Source: Roseovarius albus (GTDB lineage: Bacteria > Pseudomonadota > Alphaproteobacteria > Rhodobacterales > Rhodobacteraceae). From it: 64,000 nucleotides of DNA. The translations under genes were made by a program, and so were the position numbers. Below the pieces are notes generated by a model that did no database searches, was not told where the DNA came from, and saw nothing but the letters and a program-made list of their open reading frames with translations. The stretch spans positions 124,001 through 188,000 of the forward strand of contig NZ_FWFX01000004.1 of the NCBI RefSeq assembly GCF_900172335.1. The letters are read 5' to 3'. Shown one piece after another: positions 33,850 to 46,378 of the stretch. Position 1 is the first letter of the stretch, and each line of letters opens with the position of its first letter.

Positions 33850-34670
33850 TGGACATGGCGAGCAGGCCAGAGACCCAAATTCATCCCAGCTCAATTGTCG
33901 AGCCCGGTGCGCAGCTGGGGCAGGGCGTGCAGATTGGCCCGTTTTGCCATATCGGCGAAGAGGTGGTTTTAGGTGATGGCGTTGAGTTGAAGTCTCACGT
34001 CGTTGTGACAGGGGATACCCGGATCTGCGATGATACGGTGATCTTTCCGTTCAGTTGCATCGGCGAAATTCCACAGGACCTGAAGTTCAAGGGTGAGAGC
34101 ACCAAGCTGATTATCGGCGCGCGCAATCGTATTCGCGAGCATGTGACCATGAATACCGGCACCGAAGGCGGTGGTGGCGTGACGCGTGTGGGCGACGATG
34201 GCCTATTCATGGCGGGCTGCCATGTTGCACATGACGTGCAGGTCGGCGATCGTGTGATCGTGGTCAATAACGCGGCGCTTGCAGGGCACTGTATCATCGG
34301 TGATGACGTGATCATTGGTGGACTGTCTGGCATTCACCAATGGGTGCGCATTGGCCAAGGGGCCATCATCGGGGCTGTCTCCATGGTGACCAATGATGTT
34401 ATTCCATACGGTTTGGTTCAGGCGCCGCGCGGTGAATTGGACGGGCTGAACCTTGTGGGGCTCAAGCGCCGGGGTTTGGCACGCGCAGATATTTCCGAGT
34501 TGCGGGCGGCATTTCAGAGGCTTTCGAACGAGGCTGGTGGATCGTTCATGGAGCGAGCCAAAGATTTGGGCGAAACCGCGCAGAGTGAACATGTCAAACA
34601 GATTGTAGAGTTTGTCACAGGAGAGACCGATCGTTCTTTCCTGACACCGAAACCCGGAAATCGGAAATGA
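33846..34670 (+). CDS. lpxA: UDP-N-acetylglucosamine O-acyltransferase LpxA
   Basis: A 274-residue trimeric acyltransferase, first step of lipid A synthesis. The N-terminal two thirds is a left-handed beta-helix of hexapeptide repeats ([20 protein letters not shown]...). The catalytic His lies around [21 protein letters not shown], and the C-terminus is helical (ELRAAFQRL). The start overlaps the fabZ stop; an ATG nine bases further in (MASRPETQ) is an alternative. Its end overlaps lpxI by four bases. Confidence 0.97.
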   Translation: MMDMASRPETQIHPSSIVEPGAQLGQGVQIGPFCHIGEEVVLGDGVELKSHVVVTGDTRICDDTVIFPFSCIGEIPQDLKFKGESTKLIIGARNRIREHVTMNTGTEGGGGVTRVGDDGLFMAGCHVAHDVQVGDRVIVVNNAALAGHCIIGDDVIIGGLSGIHQWVRIGQGAIIGAVSMVTNDVIPYGLVQAPRGELDGLNLVGLKRRGLARADISELRAAFQRLSNEAGGSFMERAKDLGETAQSEHVKQIVEFVTGETDRSFLTPKPGNRK

Positions 34671-35470
34671 GCGGAAAACTCGGTATTATTGCCTGCGCCG
34701 GTGTCTTACCGGTTCTGATCGCTGAATATCACCCAGAGGCCCTGTGCTTTGGTTTAAAGGGCGTGCCCAATGATCTGGAGTGTGATGTCGATGTGCATCA
34801 AATCGAAAAGATTGGCGGTCTGTTCGCAGCAATGAAAGATCAGGGCGTTTATCGCGTTGTTCTGGCCGGCTCTCTGACGCGTCCACCTTTGAACCCGGCA
34901 GAGTTTGATCCGGTGATTATGGCATTCGCCCCAAGGTTGCTGGGGGCTTTGCAGGCGGGTGACGATGCGCTGTTACGGCGGGTGATCGCGTTCTTCGAAG
35001 AGCAGGGCTTCACCATGCTTGGTGCACATGAACTGGTGCCGGAACTGACGGCTGAAGCTGGTCTGCATTTGGGACCAGAGGTTAGTGAAGCCAATGCGGG
35101 GGACATCACCCGGGCTCAGGACATTTTAGCAGCGCTGTCGCCACTGGATGTAGGACAGGGTTGTGTGGTGGGGAATGGGCAATGTTTGGGCATTGAAACC
35201 CTGCAAGGCACGGATGCATTGCTGAAGTTCGTCTCAGAGACTGATGAATCCAGTCATGCTAAGGGTGGCGTGCTGGTCAAGGCCCCCAAGCTGGGGCAGG
35301 ACCTTCGGGTTGATATGCCTGCGATAGGACCCAAAACGGTGCAGGCCGTCAAAGATGCACGGTTGGACGGCATCGTGATTGAAGCCGGTCGCGTGATGAT
35401 CCTAGAGCGTGAAAAAACGTTGTCCGAGATTGAAAAGGCAGGTCTTTTCCTGTCTGCACAGAGCTTTTGA
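34667..35470 (+). CDS. lpxI: UDP-2,3-diacylglucosamine diphosphatase LpxI
   Basis: A 267-residue enzyme of the LpxI (formerly DUF1009) family, which hydrolyses UDP-2,3-diacylglucosamine to lipid X in alphaproteobacteria that lack LpxH. LGIIACAGVLPVLIAEY at the start, VLAGSLTRPPL, GDDALLRRVIAFFEEQGF and, near the end, VDMPAIGPKTV are conserved family blocks. It lies exactly between lpxA and lpxB with overlapping start and stop codons on both sides, supporting the assignment. Confidence 0.97.
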   Translation: MSGKLGIIACAGVLPVLIAEYHPEALCFGLKGVPNDLECDVDVHQIEKIGGLFAAMKDQGVYRVVLAGSLTRPPLNPAEFDPVIMAFAPRLLGALQAGDDALLRRVIAFFEEQGFTMLGAHELVPELTAEAGLHLGPEVSEANAGDITRAQDILAALSPLDVGQGCVVGNGQCLGIETLQGTDALLKFVSETDESSHAKGGVLVKAPKLGQDLRVDMPAIGPKTVQAVKDARLDGIVIEAGRVMILEREKTLSEIEKAGLFLSAQSF

Positions 35471-36636
35471 TGCGGGTGTTTCTGGTCGCGGGGGAAGCGT
35501 CTGGTGACAAGCTGGGTGCGGCCCTCATGGCTGGTTTGAAATTGCAGACAGGGGTGGAATTTCACGGTGTCGGCGGACAATTGATGCAGGCTGAAGGTAT
35601 GCAAAGTCTGTTTCCGATGGATGAACTGAGCGTAATGGGATTGGCGGAGGTTCTGCCGAAGTACCCCGAATTGCGACGGCGTCTACACCAGACCGCAAAA
35701 GCGGTGTTGGACCTGCAGCCCGATTTGTTGATTACCATCGATAGCCCGGATTTTGGCTTGCGTGTTGCGAAACTGGTGAAAGCCGAAAGCACTATCAGGA
35801 CTGTGCACTATGTTGCACCCTCCGTTTGGGCATGGCGACCAAAGCGCGCGGACAAGATGGCCAAAGTTATCGACCATGTACTGGCGCTTTTGCCATTTGA
35901 GCCACCGTACATGACGGCAGCCGGGATGGAGTGCGATTTTGTGGGGCATCCAGTGGTTGAGGAACCAAATGCAACTGACGAAGAAATAAAAAACTTTCGC
36001 TCTGAGTTCGAACTTTCAGATCGACCTGTTTTGCTTGCTTTACCTGGATCACGTCGGGGGGAGGTCAACCGCTTGGCTCCTGTATTTGGCCCCGCGATCA
36101 CGGCCTTTAAGCAGATGAATGCGGAGTTCGAAGTTGTGGTTCCAGCTGCAGGTTCCGTTGCTGACTTAGTGAAACAACAGGTACGAGATTGGGGCGTCAT
36201 GGTTCACGTGCTGGACCCGAATGCTTACGATCTGGCAACCGCTCAGGCACACAAACGCGCAGCCTTTCGGACCGCAGACTTGGCGTTGGCTGCCTCGGGG
36301 ACTGTGTCGCTTGAACTGGCCGCCACTGAAACTCCGATGGTCATCGCCTATGATTTCAATAAGATCACGCGATTTCTGATGAAACGTATGGCATTGATCG
36401 ATACGGCCACGCTGGTTAATCTGGTGAGTGATACAAGAGTTGTGCCGGAGTGTTTGTTTGAAAATTGCCGGGCCGAGTTGATTGCGGAACAGTTACGCGA
36501 GATCAAAGAGCACCCAGAGGATCAGATTGCCGCCATGCGCCTGACGATGGAGCGTTTGGGAAAAGGTGGCGAAGCGCCGGGTTTACGTGCCGCCAAGGCC
36601 GTTTTAAAACGAATGAACGATGGCGAGGCAGAATAG
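35470..36636 (+). CDS. lpxB: Lipid-A-disaccharide synthase
   Basis: A 388-residue GT19 glycosyltransferase that condenses UDP-diacylglucosamine with lipid X. MRVFLVAGEASGDKLGAALM at the start, LLITIDSPDFGLRVAK, YVAPSVWAWRPKRADKM, and LALPGSRRGEVNRLAPVF are diagnostic. The ATG at 35470 shares a base with the lpxI stop (TGATG). It is last of the lipid A genes; the next gene starts 24 bases later. Confidence 0.98.
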   Translation: MRVFLVAGEASGDKLGAALMAGLKLQTGVEFHGVGGQLMQAEGMQSLFPMDELSVMGLAEVLPKYPELRRRLHQTAKAVLDLQPDLLITIDSPDFGLRVAKLVKAESTIRTVHYVAPSVWAWRPKRADKMAKVIDHVLALLPFEPPYMTAAGMECDFVGHPVVEEPNATDEEIKNFRSEFELSDRPVLLALPGSRRGEVNRLAPVFGPAITAFKQMNAEFEVVVPAAGSVADLVKQQVRDWGVMVHVLDPNAYDLATAQAHKRAAFRTADLALAASGTVSLELAATETPMVIAYDFNKITRFLMKRMALIDTATLVNLVSDTRVVPECLFENCRAELIAEQLREIKEHPEDQIAAMRLTMERLGKGGEAPGLRAAKAVLKRMNDGEAE

Positions 36637-36660
36637 GCATAGTGGGAGAGCTATTCTCGA

Positions 36661-37221
36661 ATGGACTTAATCACATTTGCATTTTCTGCTGCGATTGCAC
36701 AGCTTCTGACTAGTTTAGACAATCTCGCGGTTCTTCTTGCATTTATTCTGTCGGTTGGGCGTTCCCAGGCTGTTTCTGGTTATATCCTGTCGCAAGTGCT
36801 TATGCTTGGAGCTGCACTGCTCGCGGCGTTGGGTCTCGCGCAGTTGATGTCAGGACAGATCGGGTACCTCGGGCTGGTTCCGATCGTTTTGGGCGTCTGG
36901 ACATTGTTGTTTCGTGCCAAGGACGAAGGCGAAATAAAGACACCGAAATACACTGGTACGGCGGGCATTGCGGTTATCTTTTTGTGTATGTCGTTTGATA
37001 GTTTTGCTGTGATGATGCCGCTCTTGGCGGATAGTTTACCCAGCTATCGCACAGCAGTGATTGTTGGGGCGATCATAGCTGTAGGGACGATTGTGGGCTT
37101 GGCCGCACTTGTTGCGAAGCCCATGAGGCATTGGGCTCCTAGATTAGAAAAGTTGGGCGCAATTGCGATGATATTGGCCGGTGTCTATGTGTTGGTGAAC
37201 ACAGGAACCGACATTTCCTGA
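36661..37221 (+). CDS. Six-TM inner-membrane protein, cation-transporter-like (CadD/MntP/LysE type)
   Basis: A 186-residue, almost entirely hydrophobic protein with about six membrane segments. Two halves repeat a similar motif, LTSLDNLAVLLAF near residue 17 and MSFDSFAVMMPLL near residue 111, each with an acidic residue followed by a polar one inside a membrane helix. This inverted-repeat pattern is seen in LysE-superfamily metal exporters such as CadD and MntP, but I cannot choose among them or name a substrate. GGGAGAG lies ten bases upstream of the ATG. It may be cotranscribed with lpxB and is convergent with mnmA. Confidence 0.6.
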   Translation: MDLITFAFSAAIAQLLTSLDNLAVLLAFILSVGRSQAVSGYILSQVLMLGAALLAALGLAQLMSGQIGYLGLVPIVLGVWTLLFRAKDEGEIKTPKYTGTAGIAVIFLCMSFDSFAVMMPLLADSLPSYRTAVIVGAIIAVGTIVGLAALVAKPMRHWAPRLEKLGAIAMILAGVYVLVNTGTDIS

Positions 37222-37226
37222 CTTGA

Positions 37227-38366
37227 TTAGTATCCGCGCCAGATCCAGCCACCGCCCAAAATGCGACTGCTGTCGTTTTCGTAAAATACGCAGGCTTGTC
37301 CGGGGCTGATGCCTTCTTCGGCGACGATCAACTCAACCTCAGCTGTTGTGGCCGAAAGGGGGCGAATGACCGCCTCGCGCGGAGGGCGGGTGGAGCGAAC
37401 TTTGACCGAGACGTTCCATTCGTCACGGCTCTCAAAGGGTTCGTCACCCAGCCAGTTGATTTCGCGCACAGGCACGGTGCGGGTCGACAGCAGATCTTTC
37501 GGCCCGACGATGACGGCCTTTTGGTCGACATCGAGCTTTACCACGTAGAGTGGTTCTGACAGGCCCCCAATGCCCAGCCCACGGCGTTGGCCGATGGTGT
37601 AATGGATCACCCCGTTATGATCCCCAAGTACGCGGCCATCCGCATGCAGGATTTGACCCGGTTCAGCAGCACCGGGGCGTAGCTTTTCGATGACGCTGGC
37701 ATAGTTGCCATTGGGGACAAAGCATATGTCCTGACTGTCGGGTTTATCCGCGACCATCAGGCCGTACTTGGATGCCAGCTCGCGAGTCGCATTCTTGGAG
37801 GGCAGGTGACCCAATGGAAAGCGCAGAAAATCCAGCTGCTCAGGCGTGGTTGAGAACAGGAAATAGCTTTGGTCACGGTTGGCATCGGTGGCGCAATGCA
37901 GTTCGGAGCCATTTGCGCCCATCTTGCGTTGGATGTAGTGGCCCGTGGCCATGCAGTCGGCCTCAAGGTCCTTTGCTGTTTCCAAAAGATCCTTAAACTT
38001 TACCCGTTCATTGCATCGAATGCAGGGCACAGGGGTCGCGCCCGAAAGATAGCTGTCGGCGAACTCATCTATCACCGCGTCTTTGAAGATATTCTCGTAA
38101 TCCAGAACATAATGCGGAAAGCCCATGTCCTCGGCCACGCGACGGGCGTCATGAATGTCGATGCCGGCACAGCAGGCCCCTTTCTTGGCTAATGCAGCAC
38201 CGTGATCGTAGAGCTGCAAAGTGACACCGACGACATCATAGCCTTCTTCTGCCAACTGTGCGGCCACGACCGAGCTATCGACGCCACCGGACATGGCGAC
38301 GACGACACGGGTGTCGGCTGGGGCCTTGGCAAAGCCAAGGGAGTTCAGGGGCGTTTCAAGCGGCAT
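37227..38366 (-). CDS. mnmA: tRNA 2-thiouridine(34) synthase
   Basis: A 379-residue thiouridylase that makes s2U at the wobble position of tRNA Lys, Glu and Gln. The PP-loop is [18 protein letters not shown]. The two catalytic cysteines are visible in [14 protein letters not shown] and DSQDICFVP, and the C-terminal beta-barrel ends [22 protein letters not shown] precedes the ATG. It is divergent from sciP, 122 bases apart. Confidence 0.98.
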   Translation of the reverse strand: MPLETPLNSLGFAKAPADTRVVVAMSGGVDSSVVAAQLAEEGYDVVGVTLQLYDHGAALAKKGACCAGIDIHDARRVAEDMGFPHYVLDYENIFKDAVIDEFADSYLSGATPVPCIRCNERVKFKDLLETAKDLEADCMATGHYIQRKMGANGSELHCATDANRDQSYFLFSTTPEQLDFLRFPLGHLPSKNATRELASKYGLMVADKPDSQDICFVPNGNYASVIEKLRPGAAEPGQILHADGRVLGDHNGVIHYTIGQRRGLGIGGLSEPLYVVKLDVDQKAVIVGPKDLLSTRTVPVREINWLGDEPFESRDEWNVSVKVRSTRPPREAVIRPLSATTAEVELIVAEEGISPGQACVFYENDSSRILGGGWIWRGY

Positions 38367-38440
38367 TTTATGTCTCCGGCGCAGATGCTTCGGAATATAG
38401 GAAAATCCTAACTACTCTCAAGGGTCAGTTTCACCGTGCG

Positions 38441-38448
38441 TTAACCGT
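38441..38448 (+). promoter_or_regulatory. CtrA-like half-site upstream of sciP
   Basis: TTAACCGT at 38441-38448 is one base from the CtrA half-site TTAACCAT and sits 41 bases before the sciP start codon. No second TTAA at the seven-base spacing is present, so it is only a candidate. Confidence 0.3.
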
Positions 38449-38488
38449 CTGTGACAATTCTATCGGCGTCAGAGAAAAGGTAGATGCG

Positions 38489-38776
38489 ATGTTTCTGAAG
38501 AAAGTGTACGGGCCGCGCGCTGTGACGTTACCTAATGGAGAAGTTTTAACACAGGCGGATTTGCCCGATGCGAACACGCGGCGTTGGGTCGCTTCGCGGA
38601 AACTCACAGTGGTGAGAGGCGTTTTATACGGTTTGATTTCACAATCGGAAGCCTTGAAAAAATATCAGCTCAGTGAAGACGAATTTCGTGAATGGGTGGT
38701 TTCATATGAAAAATTTGGAACGTCGGGTTTGAAGGTAACTACGCAAAATTTCGCAAAAAAAGATAGACAACTATAG
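38489..38776 (+). CDS. sciP: SciP-like CtrA inhibitor (DUF1153)
   Basis: A 95-residue protein of the DUF1153 family, whose Caulobacter member SciP binds CtrA and blocks activation of CtrA-dependent promoters. Conserved features: VYGPRAVTLPNGEVLTQADL at the N-terminus, TRRWVASRKLTVVRGVLYGL, and the helix-turn-helix part with LSEDEFREWV. The frame stays open far upstream, but the ATG at 38489 with AAAAGG nine bases upstream gives the family length. It sits 92 bases upstream of ctrA, its target, on the same strand. Confidence 0.92.
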   Translation: MFLKKVYGPRAVTLPNGEVLTQADLPDANTRRWVASRKLTVVRGVLYGLISQSEALKKYQLSEDEFREWVVSYEKFGTSGLKVTTQNFAKKDRQL

Positions 38777-38814
38777 GTAGAATACGCTATCTGTTCTCTT
38801 ATAGTAATCAGCAG

Positions 38815-38822
38815 TTAACCAT
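38815..38822 (+). promoter_or_regulatory. CtrA half-site in the ctrA promoter region
   Basis: TTAACCAT at 38815-38822, 47 bases before the ctrA ATG, is an exact CtrA half-site as described in Caulobacter, suggesting autoregulation. A TTAA at 38837-38840 is too far away to complete the TTAA-N7-TTAA form. Confidence 0.5.
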
Positions 38823-38868
38823 TTTTGCCGAAGCTTAATCGGAGATTTTATTATTACGGAGAGACCTA

Positions 38869-39588
38869 ATGCGTGTGCTTCTCGTTGAAGATGACCCGAC
38901 GACATCAAAGAGCATCGAATTGATGCTAACCCATGCCAACCTGAATGTATACTCCACCGATATGGGAGAAGAAGGGATCGATCTTGCCAAGTTGTATGAC
39001 TATGACTTGATCTTATTAGATCTTGGATTACCAGACATGAACGGGCATGAAGTGTTGCGCCAACTACGCTTGGCGCGCATCGAAACACCCATCCTTATCT
39101 TATCTGGGACAGACGATACTGAGAGTAAAATCAAAGGCTTCGGGTTTGGTGCCGACGATTATCTGACTAAACCCTTTCACCGAGAAGAATTGGTGGCGCG
39201 CATTCACGCCATAATCCGAAGATCAAAGGGGCACGCCCAATCAGTGATCAGAACCGGACAGATCAATGTGAACTTGGATGCCAAAACAGTTGATGTCGAT
39301 GGGGATGCGGTCCATCTGACCGGTAAAGAATATCAGATGCTAGAGCTGCTTTCCTTGCGTAAAGGTACAACCTTGACCAAGGAAATGTTCCTCAATCACC
39401 TTTATGGGGGGATGGATGAGCCGGAACTGAAGATCATTGATGTTTTCATCTGCAAGTTGAGGAAGAAGCTGTCAGAAGCGACGGGAGGGTTCAATCACAT
39501 CGAAACTGTTTGGGGGCGCGGTTATGTGCTTCGTGATCCGCAACCGGCAGAGATGGACAACGGTCACCGTCTGGCGATTGGCGCCTAA
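38869..39588 (+). CDS. ctrA: Response regulator CtrA
   Basis: A 239-residue OmpR-type response regulator, master regulator of cell cycle, motility and (in Rhodobacterales) gene transfer agents. The receiver domain starts [20 protein letters not shown] with phospho-Asp at residue 51 ([13 protein letters not shown]); the switch region is [29 protein letters not shown]. The winged-helix domain contains [26 protein letters not shown] and ends with [11 protein letters not shown], almost invariant in CtrA. GGAGAG precedes the ATG. The upstream partner CckA is encoded 25 kb away and SciP directly upstream. Confidence 0.98.
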   Translation: MRVLLVEDDPTTSKSIELMLTHANLNVYSTDMGEEGIDLAKLYDYDLILLDLGLPDMNGHEVLRQLRLARIETPILILSGTDDTESKIKGFGFGADDYLTKPFHREELVARIHAIIRRSKGHAQSVIRTGQINVNLDAKTVDVDGDAVHLTGKEYQMLELLSLRKGTTLTKEMFLNHLYGGMDEPELKIIDVFICKLRKKLSEATGGFNHIETVWGRGYVLRDPQPAEMDNGHRLAIGA

Positions 39589-39607
39589 TTCTTGGATGAT
39601 AAAGATC

Positions 39608-43939
<4,332 letters not shown>

Positions 43940-43967
43940 GAGTTTGCATCCATAAAAGTTCACAAAT

Positions 43968-43982
43968 GTTCTCATAAAGTTC
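43968..43982 (+). promoter_or_regulatory. Perfect LexA (SOS) box upstream of the 40-aa protein gene
   Basis: GTTC (43968-43971), TCATAAA, GTTC (43979-43982): an exact alphaproteobacterial LexA consensus, 62 bases before the start codon at 44045. An additional GTTC lies at 43958-43961. Confidence 0.8.
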
Positions 43983-44005
43983 TTTACAGATCGTGAATAA
44001 AGTGA

Positions 44006-44020
44006 GAACAAAGTAGCAAC
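44006..44020 (-). promoter_or_regulatory. Imperfect second LexA-like box
   Basis: GAAC (44006-44009), seven bases, CAAC (44017-44020): one mismatch from the inverted form of the SOS box, facing the perfect box about 23 bases upstream. The paired arrangement resembles the two boxes before recA. Confidence 0.4.
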
Positions 44021-44044
44021 TGTTAACGAAAAGGAGCCTATCCA

Positions 44045-44167
44045 ATGCTTCGTCAGATCAAAACTGTTGCTGTAAACTCTCGTGAAACCTTACTGAGCGA
44101 CGCGCTTGGCGTTGTGGCTTTGATGGTCATTTTGGTTGGAGGGCTGTATTTGCCCGGGTTGGTCTGA
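44045..44167 (+). CDS. Small SOS-boxed membrane protein (40 aa)
   Basis: A 40-codon frame, ATG 44045 to TGA 44167, with an excellent Shine-Dalgarno (AAGGAG eight bases upstream). The N-terminal 18 residues (MLRQIKTVAVNSRETLLS) are polar with a net positive charge; the rest (ALGVVALMVILVGGLYLPGL) is one membrane span, predicting N-in topology. A perfect LexA box lies 62 bases upstream and an intrinsic terminator about 180 bases downstream, so it has its own SOS-controlled unit. It is comparable in size and topology to Caulobacter SidA, a 29-residue SOS-induced division inhibitor, but I see no sequence match and that role is inference. Confidence 0.75.
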   Translation: MLRQIKTVAVNSRETLLSDALGVVALMVILVGGLYLPGLV

Positions 44168-44346
44168 CACTGATTACCGTTTTCTGCCTGCAATGTCCTG
44201 ACCGGCTGTGCCTGCATCTTTTGTCCCAAGCGTGATGCACATTTTCCGAGACGACTGTCCCAAATTCTGTCTCCTGTCCCTGTCGAGCGGGTGCCTGCCT
44301 CTTCCCGCGTGAGGCCACAGACCGAAACTCATGACTTTGCACACCT

Positions 44347-44383
44347 ACCGCCGCTGCCCACTTCGGGTGAGCGGCGGTTTTTT
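44347..44383 (+). terminator. Intrinsic terminator of the SOS small-gene transcript
   Basis: CCGCCGCTGCCCA (44347-44359) pairs with the GGGTGAGCGGCGG arm around a CTTC tetraloop-like turn, followed by seven T residues. The stretch between the small gene and this terminator (44168-44346) has no convincing frame and would be a 3' untranslated region. Confidence 0.85.
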
Positions 44384-44389
44384 TGTGTA

Positions 44390-44590
44390 TCATTTTTTGC
44401 CTGGACGCGTGGCCCAGACGGGTATGATGAAAACGAGGCAGGCGATCAAAAATAGCAGGCTGGCGACAACTCCAATTACGTCCCCGGCTTTGAGGGTAGT
44501 CCAGAGAAAGCCAATGGCGGATAGCGTAAAGAGCACCCATCCGGCAAAATTAAAAGCCCAGATTCTGCGCGGTGCCATCCTATGACTCAT
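44390..44590 (-). CDS. Small two-TM membrane protein
   Basis: A 66-residue protein with two hydrophobic segments (FAGWVLFTLSAIGFLW and VIGVVASLLFLIACLVFIIPV) and a basic tail (RPGKK). I recognise the general type as conserved in Rhodobacteraceae but know no function. Its ATG overlaps the stop of the upstream scaffold gene (ATGA), so the two are translationally coupled. It ends just beyond the terminator of the convergent SOS gene. Confidence 0.75.
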   Translation of the reverse strand: MSHRMAPRRIWAFNFAGWVLFTLSAIGFLWTTLKAGDVIGVVASLLFLIACLVFIIPVWATRPGKK

Positions 44591-45042
44591 GCGCAGCTGC
44601 TGGCGTTGCTGATTTCTTCAAAAGCCTCAGCAGCGGCTGTCAGAGTCAGCAAAATGGAATCGTGACGATTCTTATAATCCCGTGCGGGCAACAAAACTTC
44701 GAGTCCATCAAAAGGGGCAGTAGGTGCTGGGCCATCCTGTTTAAGCATCGCCTTGAGACCATCGCGTGCCGTGATGATTTGATGTTGCGTGCAGCCGATA
44801 ATATTTGCGCCAACAACGCTCGCTGCTGCTTGACCCAAAGCGCAGGCTTTGACATCCGCGGCATAGTCGGTGACACGCCCGTCTGTTACTTTGAGATCAA
44901 CGGTGACTGTTGATCCGCAAAGCGGAGAGCGGCGCTTGACCGATGCATCAGGTGCCTCCAGACGTCCATGATGTGGAATATCCGCCGCCAGCTCGAGAAT
45001 TCGAGCAGAATAAAGTTTGATTAGTTCGGTATCGCCGCTCAT
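44587..45042 (-). CDS. IscU/NifU-N-like iron-sulfur scaffold protein
   Basis: A 151-residue protein of the IscU/NifU N-terminal superfamily. Cysteines equivalent to cluster ligands are seen in RRSPLCGSTVTVDL and VKACALGQAAASVV, with another in IIGCTQHQI. The ACALGQA block is typical of this alphaproteobacterial subgroup, which occurs outside the isc/suf operons. The frame is open to 45096, but the ATG at 45042 has AAAGGA upstream. It is coupled to a two-TM protein and divergent from hisI. Whether it assembles clusters or only trims sulfur is unknown. Confidence 0.85.
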   Translation of the reverse strand: MSGDTELIKLYSARILELAADIPHHGRLEAPDASVKRRSPLCGSTVTVDLKVTDGRVTDYAADVKACALGQAAASVVGANIIGCTQHQIITARDGLKAMLKQDGPAPTAPFDGLEVLLPARDYKNRHDSILLTLTAAAEAFEEISNASSCA

Positions 45043-45108
45043 GGCTTTTCCTTTGCAGTGTTGTCCCATAGATAGAGACCAACGCCGCAGATGCAAAAGG
45101 TTTTCGAT

Positions 45109-45471
45109 ATGAATTTTGATCCATCATCCCTGAAATACAACGAAGCAGGACTGATCCCGGCAATTGCGCAGGATCATGAAAGCGGTGAAGTGCTGATGAT
45201 GGCATGGATGAACATCGAGGCAGTGCAGAAGACTCTGGAAACGGGGCGCGTGACTTATTGGAGTCGTTCACGCAAATCGTTCTGGATCAAGGGTGAAACC
45301 TCGGGCCACATACAAGAGCTGGTGGATTTCCGGTTCGATTGTGATCGCGATTGTCTGCTTGTGGTGATCAAGCAGACCGGCGCGGCTTGCCACACCAATC
45401 GGCGCAGTTGTTTTTATACCGCCGTTCGGGATGGGACAGAAGAAGAGTTAATGGAACCCATGGAGGGTTGA
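45109..45471 (+). CDS. hisI: Phosphoribosyl-AMP cyclohydrolase
   Basis: A 120-residue zinc enzyme that opens the adenine ring of PR-AMP in histidine synthesis. [40 protein letters not shown], and the metal ligands in [10 protein letters not shown] and [13 protein letters not shown] are all present. An upstream in-frame ATG at 45091 exists, but AAAAGG lies nine bases before the ATG at 45109, which is therefore preferred. It is a monofunctional HisI without the HisE domain. Confidence 0.97.
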   Translation: MNFDPSSLKYNEAGLIPAIAQDHESGEVLMMAWMNIEAVQKTLETGRVTYWSRSRKSFWIKGETSGHIQELVDFRFDCDRDCLLVVIKQTGAACHTNRRSCFYTAVRDGTEEELMEPMEG

Positions 45472-45508
45472 GAGCTTGAAGGGCTCCCCAGCCCCCTACA
45501 AGATATTT

Positions 45509-46378
45509 TCAGCCAAATAAACGAGAGATCCCGGTGATTGTTCGGATGTCTGCGGGCGTGGCGCCATCTGCACGATACTTTGCAATGGCGCGGGCATCGT
45601 CTCGTTTGGCAAGGCGTTTGCCGTTTTCATCGCGGATAAGTGTGTGGTGGTGGTAGATTGGGGTGGGGAAACTCAACAGGTTTTGTAACAGAACGTGGAT
45701 TTGCGTTGCTTCAAACAGGTCCTGACCTCGGATTACATGAGTGATCTCTTGATCCGCATCGTCGCAGACAATCGACAGGTGATAAGACGCCCCCATACCA
45801 GGGCGGGCGAGGGTGACGTCACCAACCGTCTCAACCATGTTTTGCGGGGTGATCTGACCGGCTTCGCCGTTTGGGCCGCTACCCGTTTCCGTGAATGTCA
45901 GTGGTGCCTTCAATGTGGCGAGTGCGCGCTTCATGTCGAGGCGCAGCGGTAGATCGGGCATGAGGCCTGTCATGGGGAACTCCGGGCGGCAAGTGCCCGG
46001 ATAAATGATCCCGTCCGGTCCGTGCAGGGGAGCTCCTTCTTGTGGAGCAGACGCCGCTGCACGAATATCTGCACGCGAGCAGTTGCAGGAATAAAGTAAT
46101 CCCCGATTCCAAAGGCATTGCAGCGCATCGCGGTAGCGTGGCAGACGTTTGGACTGACGCAGCACTGGATTAGGCCAACTGAGGCCAAGCCAGTTCAGAT
46201 CCTCATATATCTGCGTTTCCCAGTCAGGCTTGCTGCGGCTTTGATCAAGGTCATCGATGCGCAGGAAAAACTGTCCGTCCTGTGTCTGCGCCATATCGTG
46301 CGCCAAACAGGCAGAATAGGCATGCCCAAGATGCAGTGGTCCGGTTGGAGAAGGCGCAAAGCGTGTTCTGAATGTCAC
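45509..46378 (-). CDS. gluQ: Glutamyl-Q tRNA(Asp) synthetase
   Basis: A 289-residue truncated paralogue of glutamyl-tRNA synthetase that attaches glutamate to queuosine in the tRNA-Asp anticodon. The HIGH-like motif is APSPTGPLHLGHAYSA, the KMSKS-like motif is NGKRLAKRDDARA, and the anticodon-binding domain is absent as expected. CNCSRADI resembles the zinc-site region. The start is GTG at 46378, overlapping the upstream methyltransferase stop by four bases (GTGA). Confidence 0.95.
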   Translation of the reverse strand: MTFRTRFAPSPTGPLHLGHAYSACLAHDMAQTQDGQFFLRIDDLDQSRSKPDWETQIYEDLNWLGLSWPNPVLRQSKRLPRYRDALQCLWNRGLLYSCNCSRADIRAAASAPQEGAPLHGPDGIIYPGTCRPEFPMTGLMPDLPLRLDMKRALATLKAPLTFTETGSGPNGEAGQITPQNMVETVGDVTLARPGMGASYHLSIVCDDADQEITHVIRGQDLFEATQIHVLLQNLLSFPTPIYHHHTLIRDENGKRLAKRDDARAIAKYRADGATPADIRTITGISRLFG

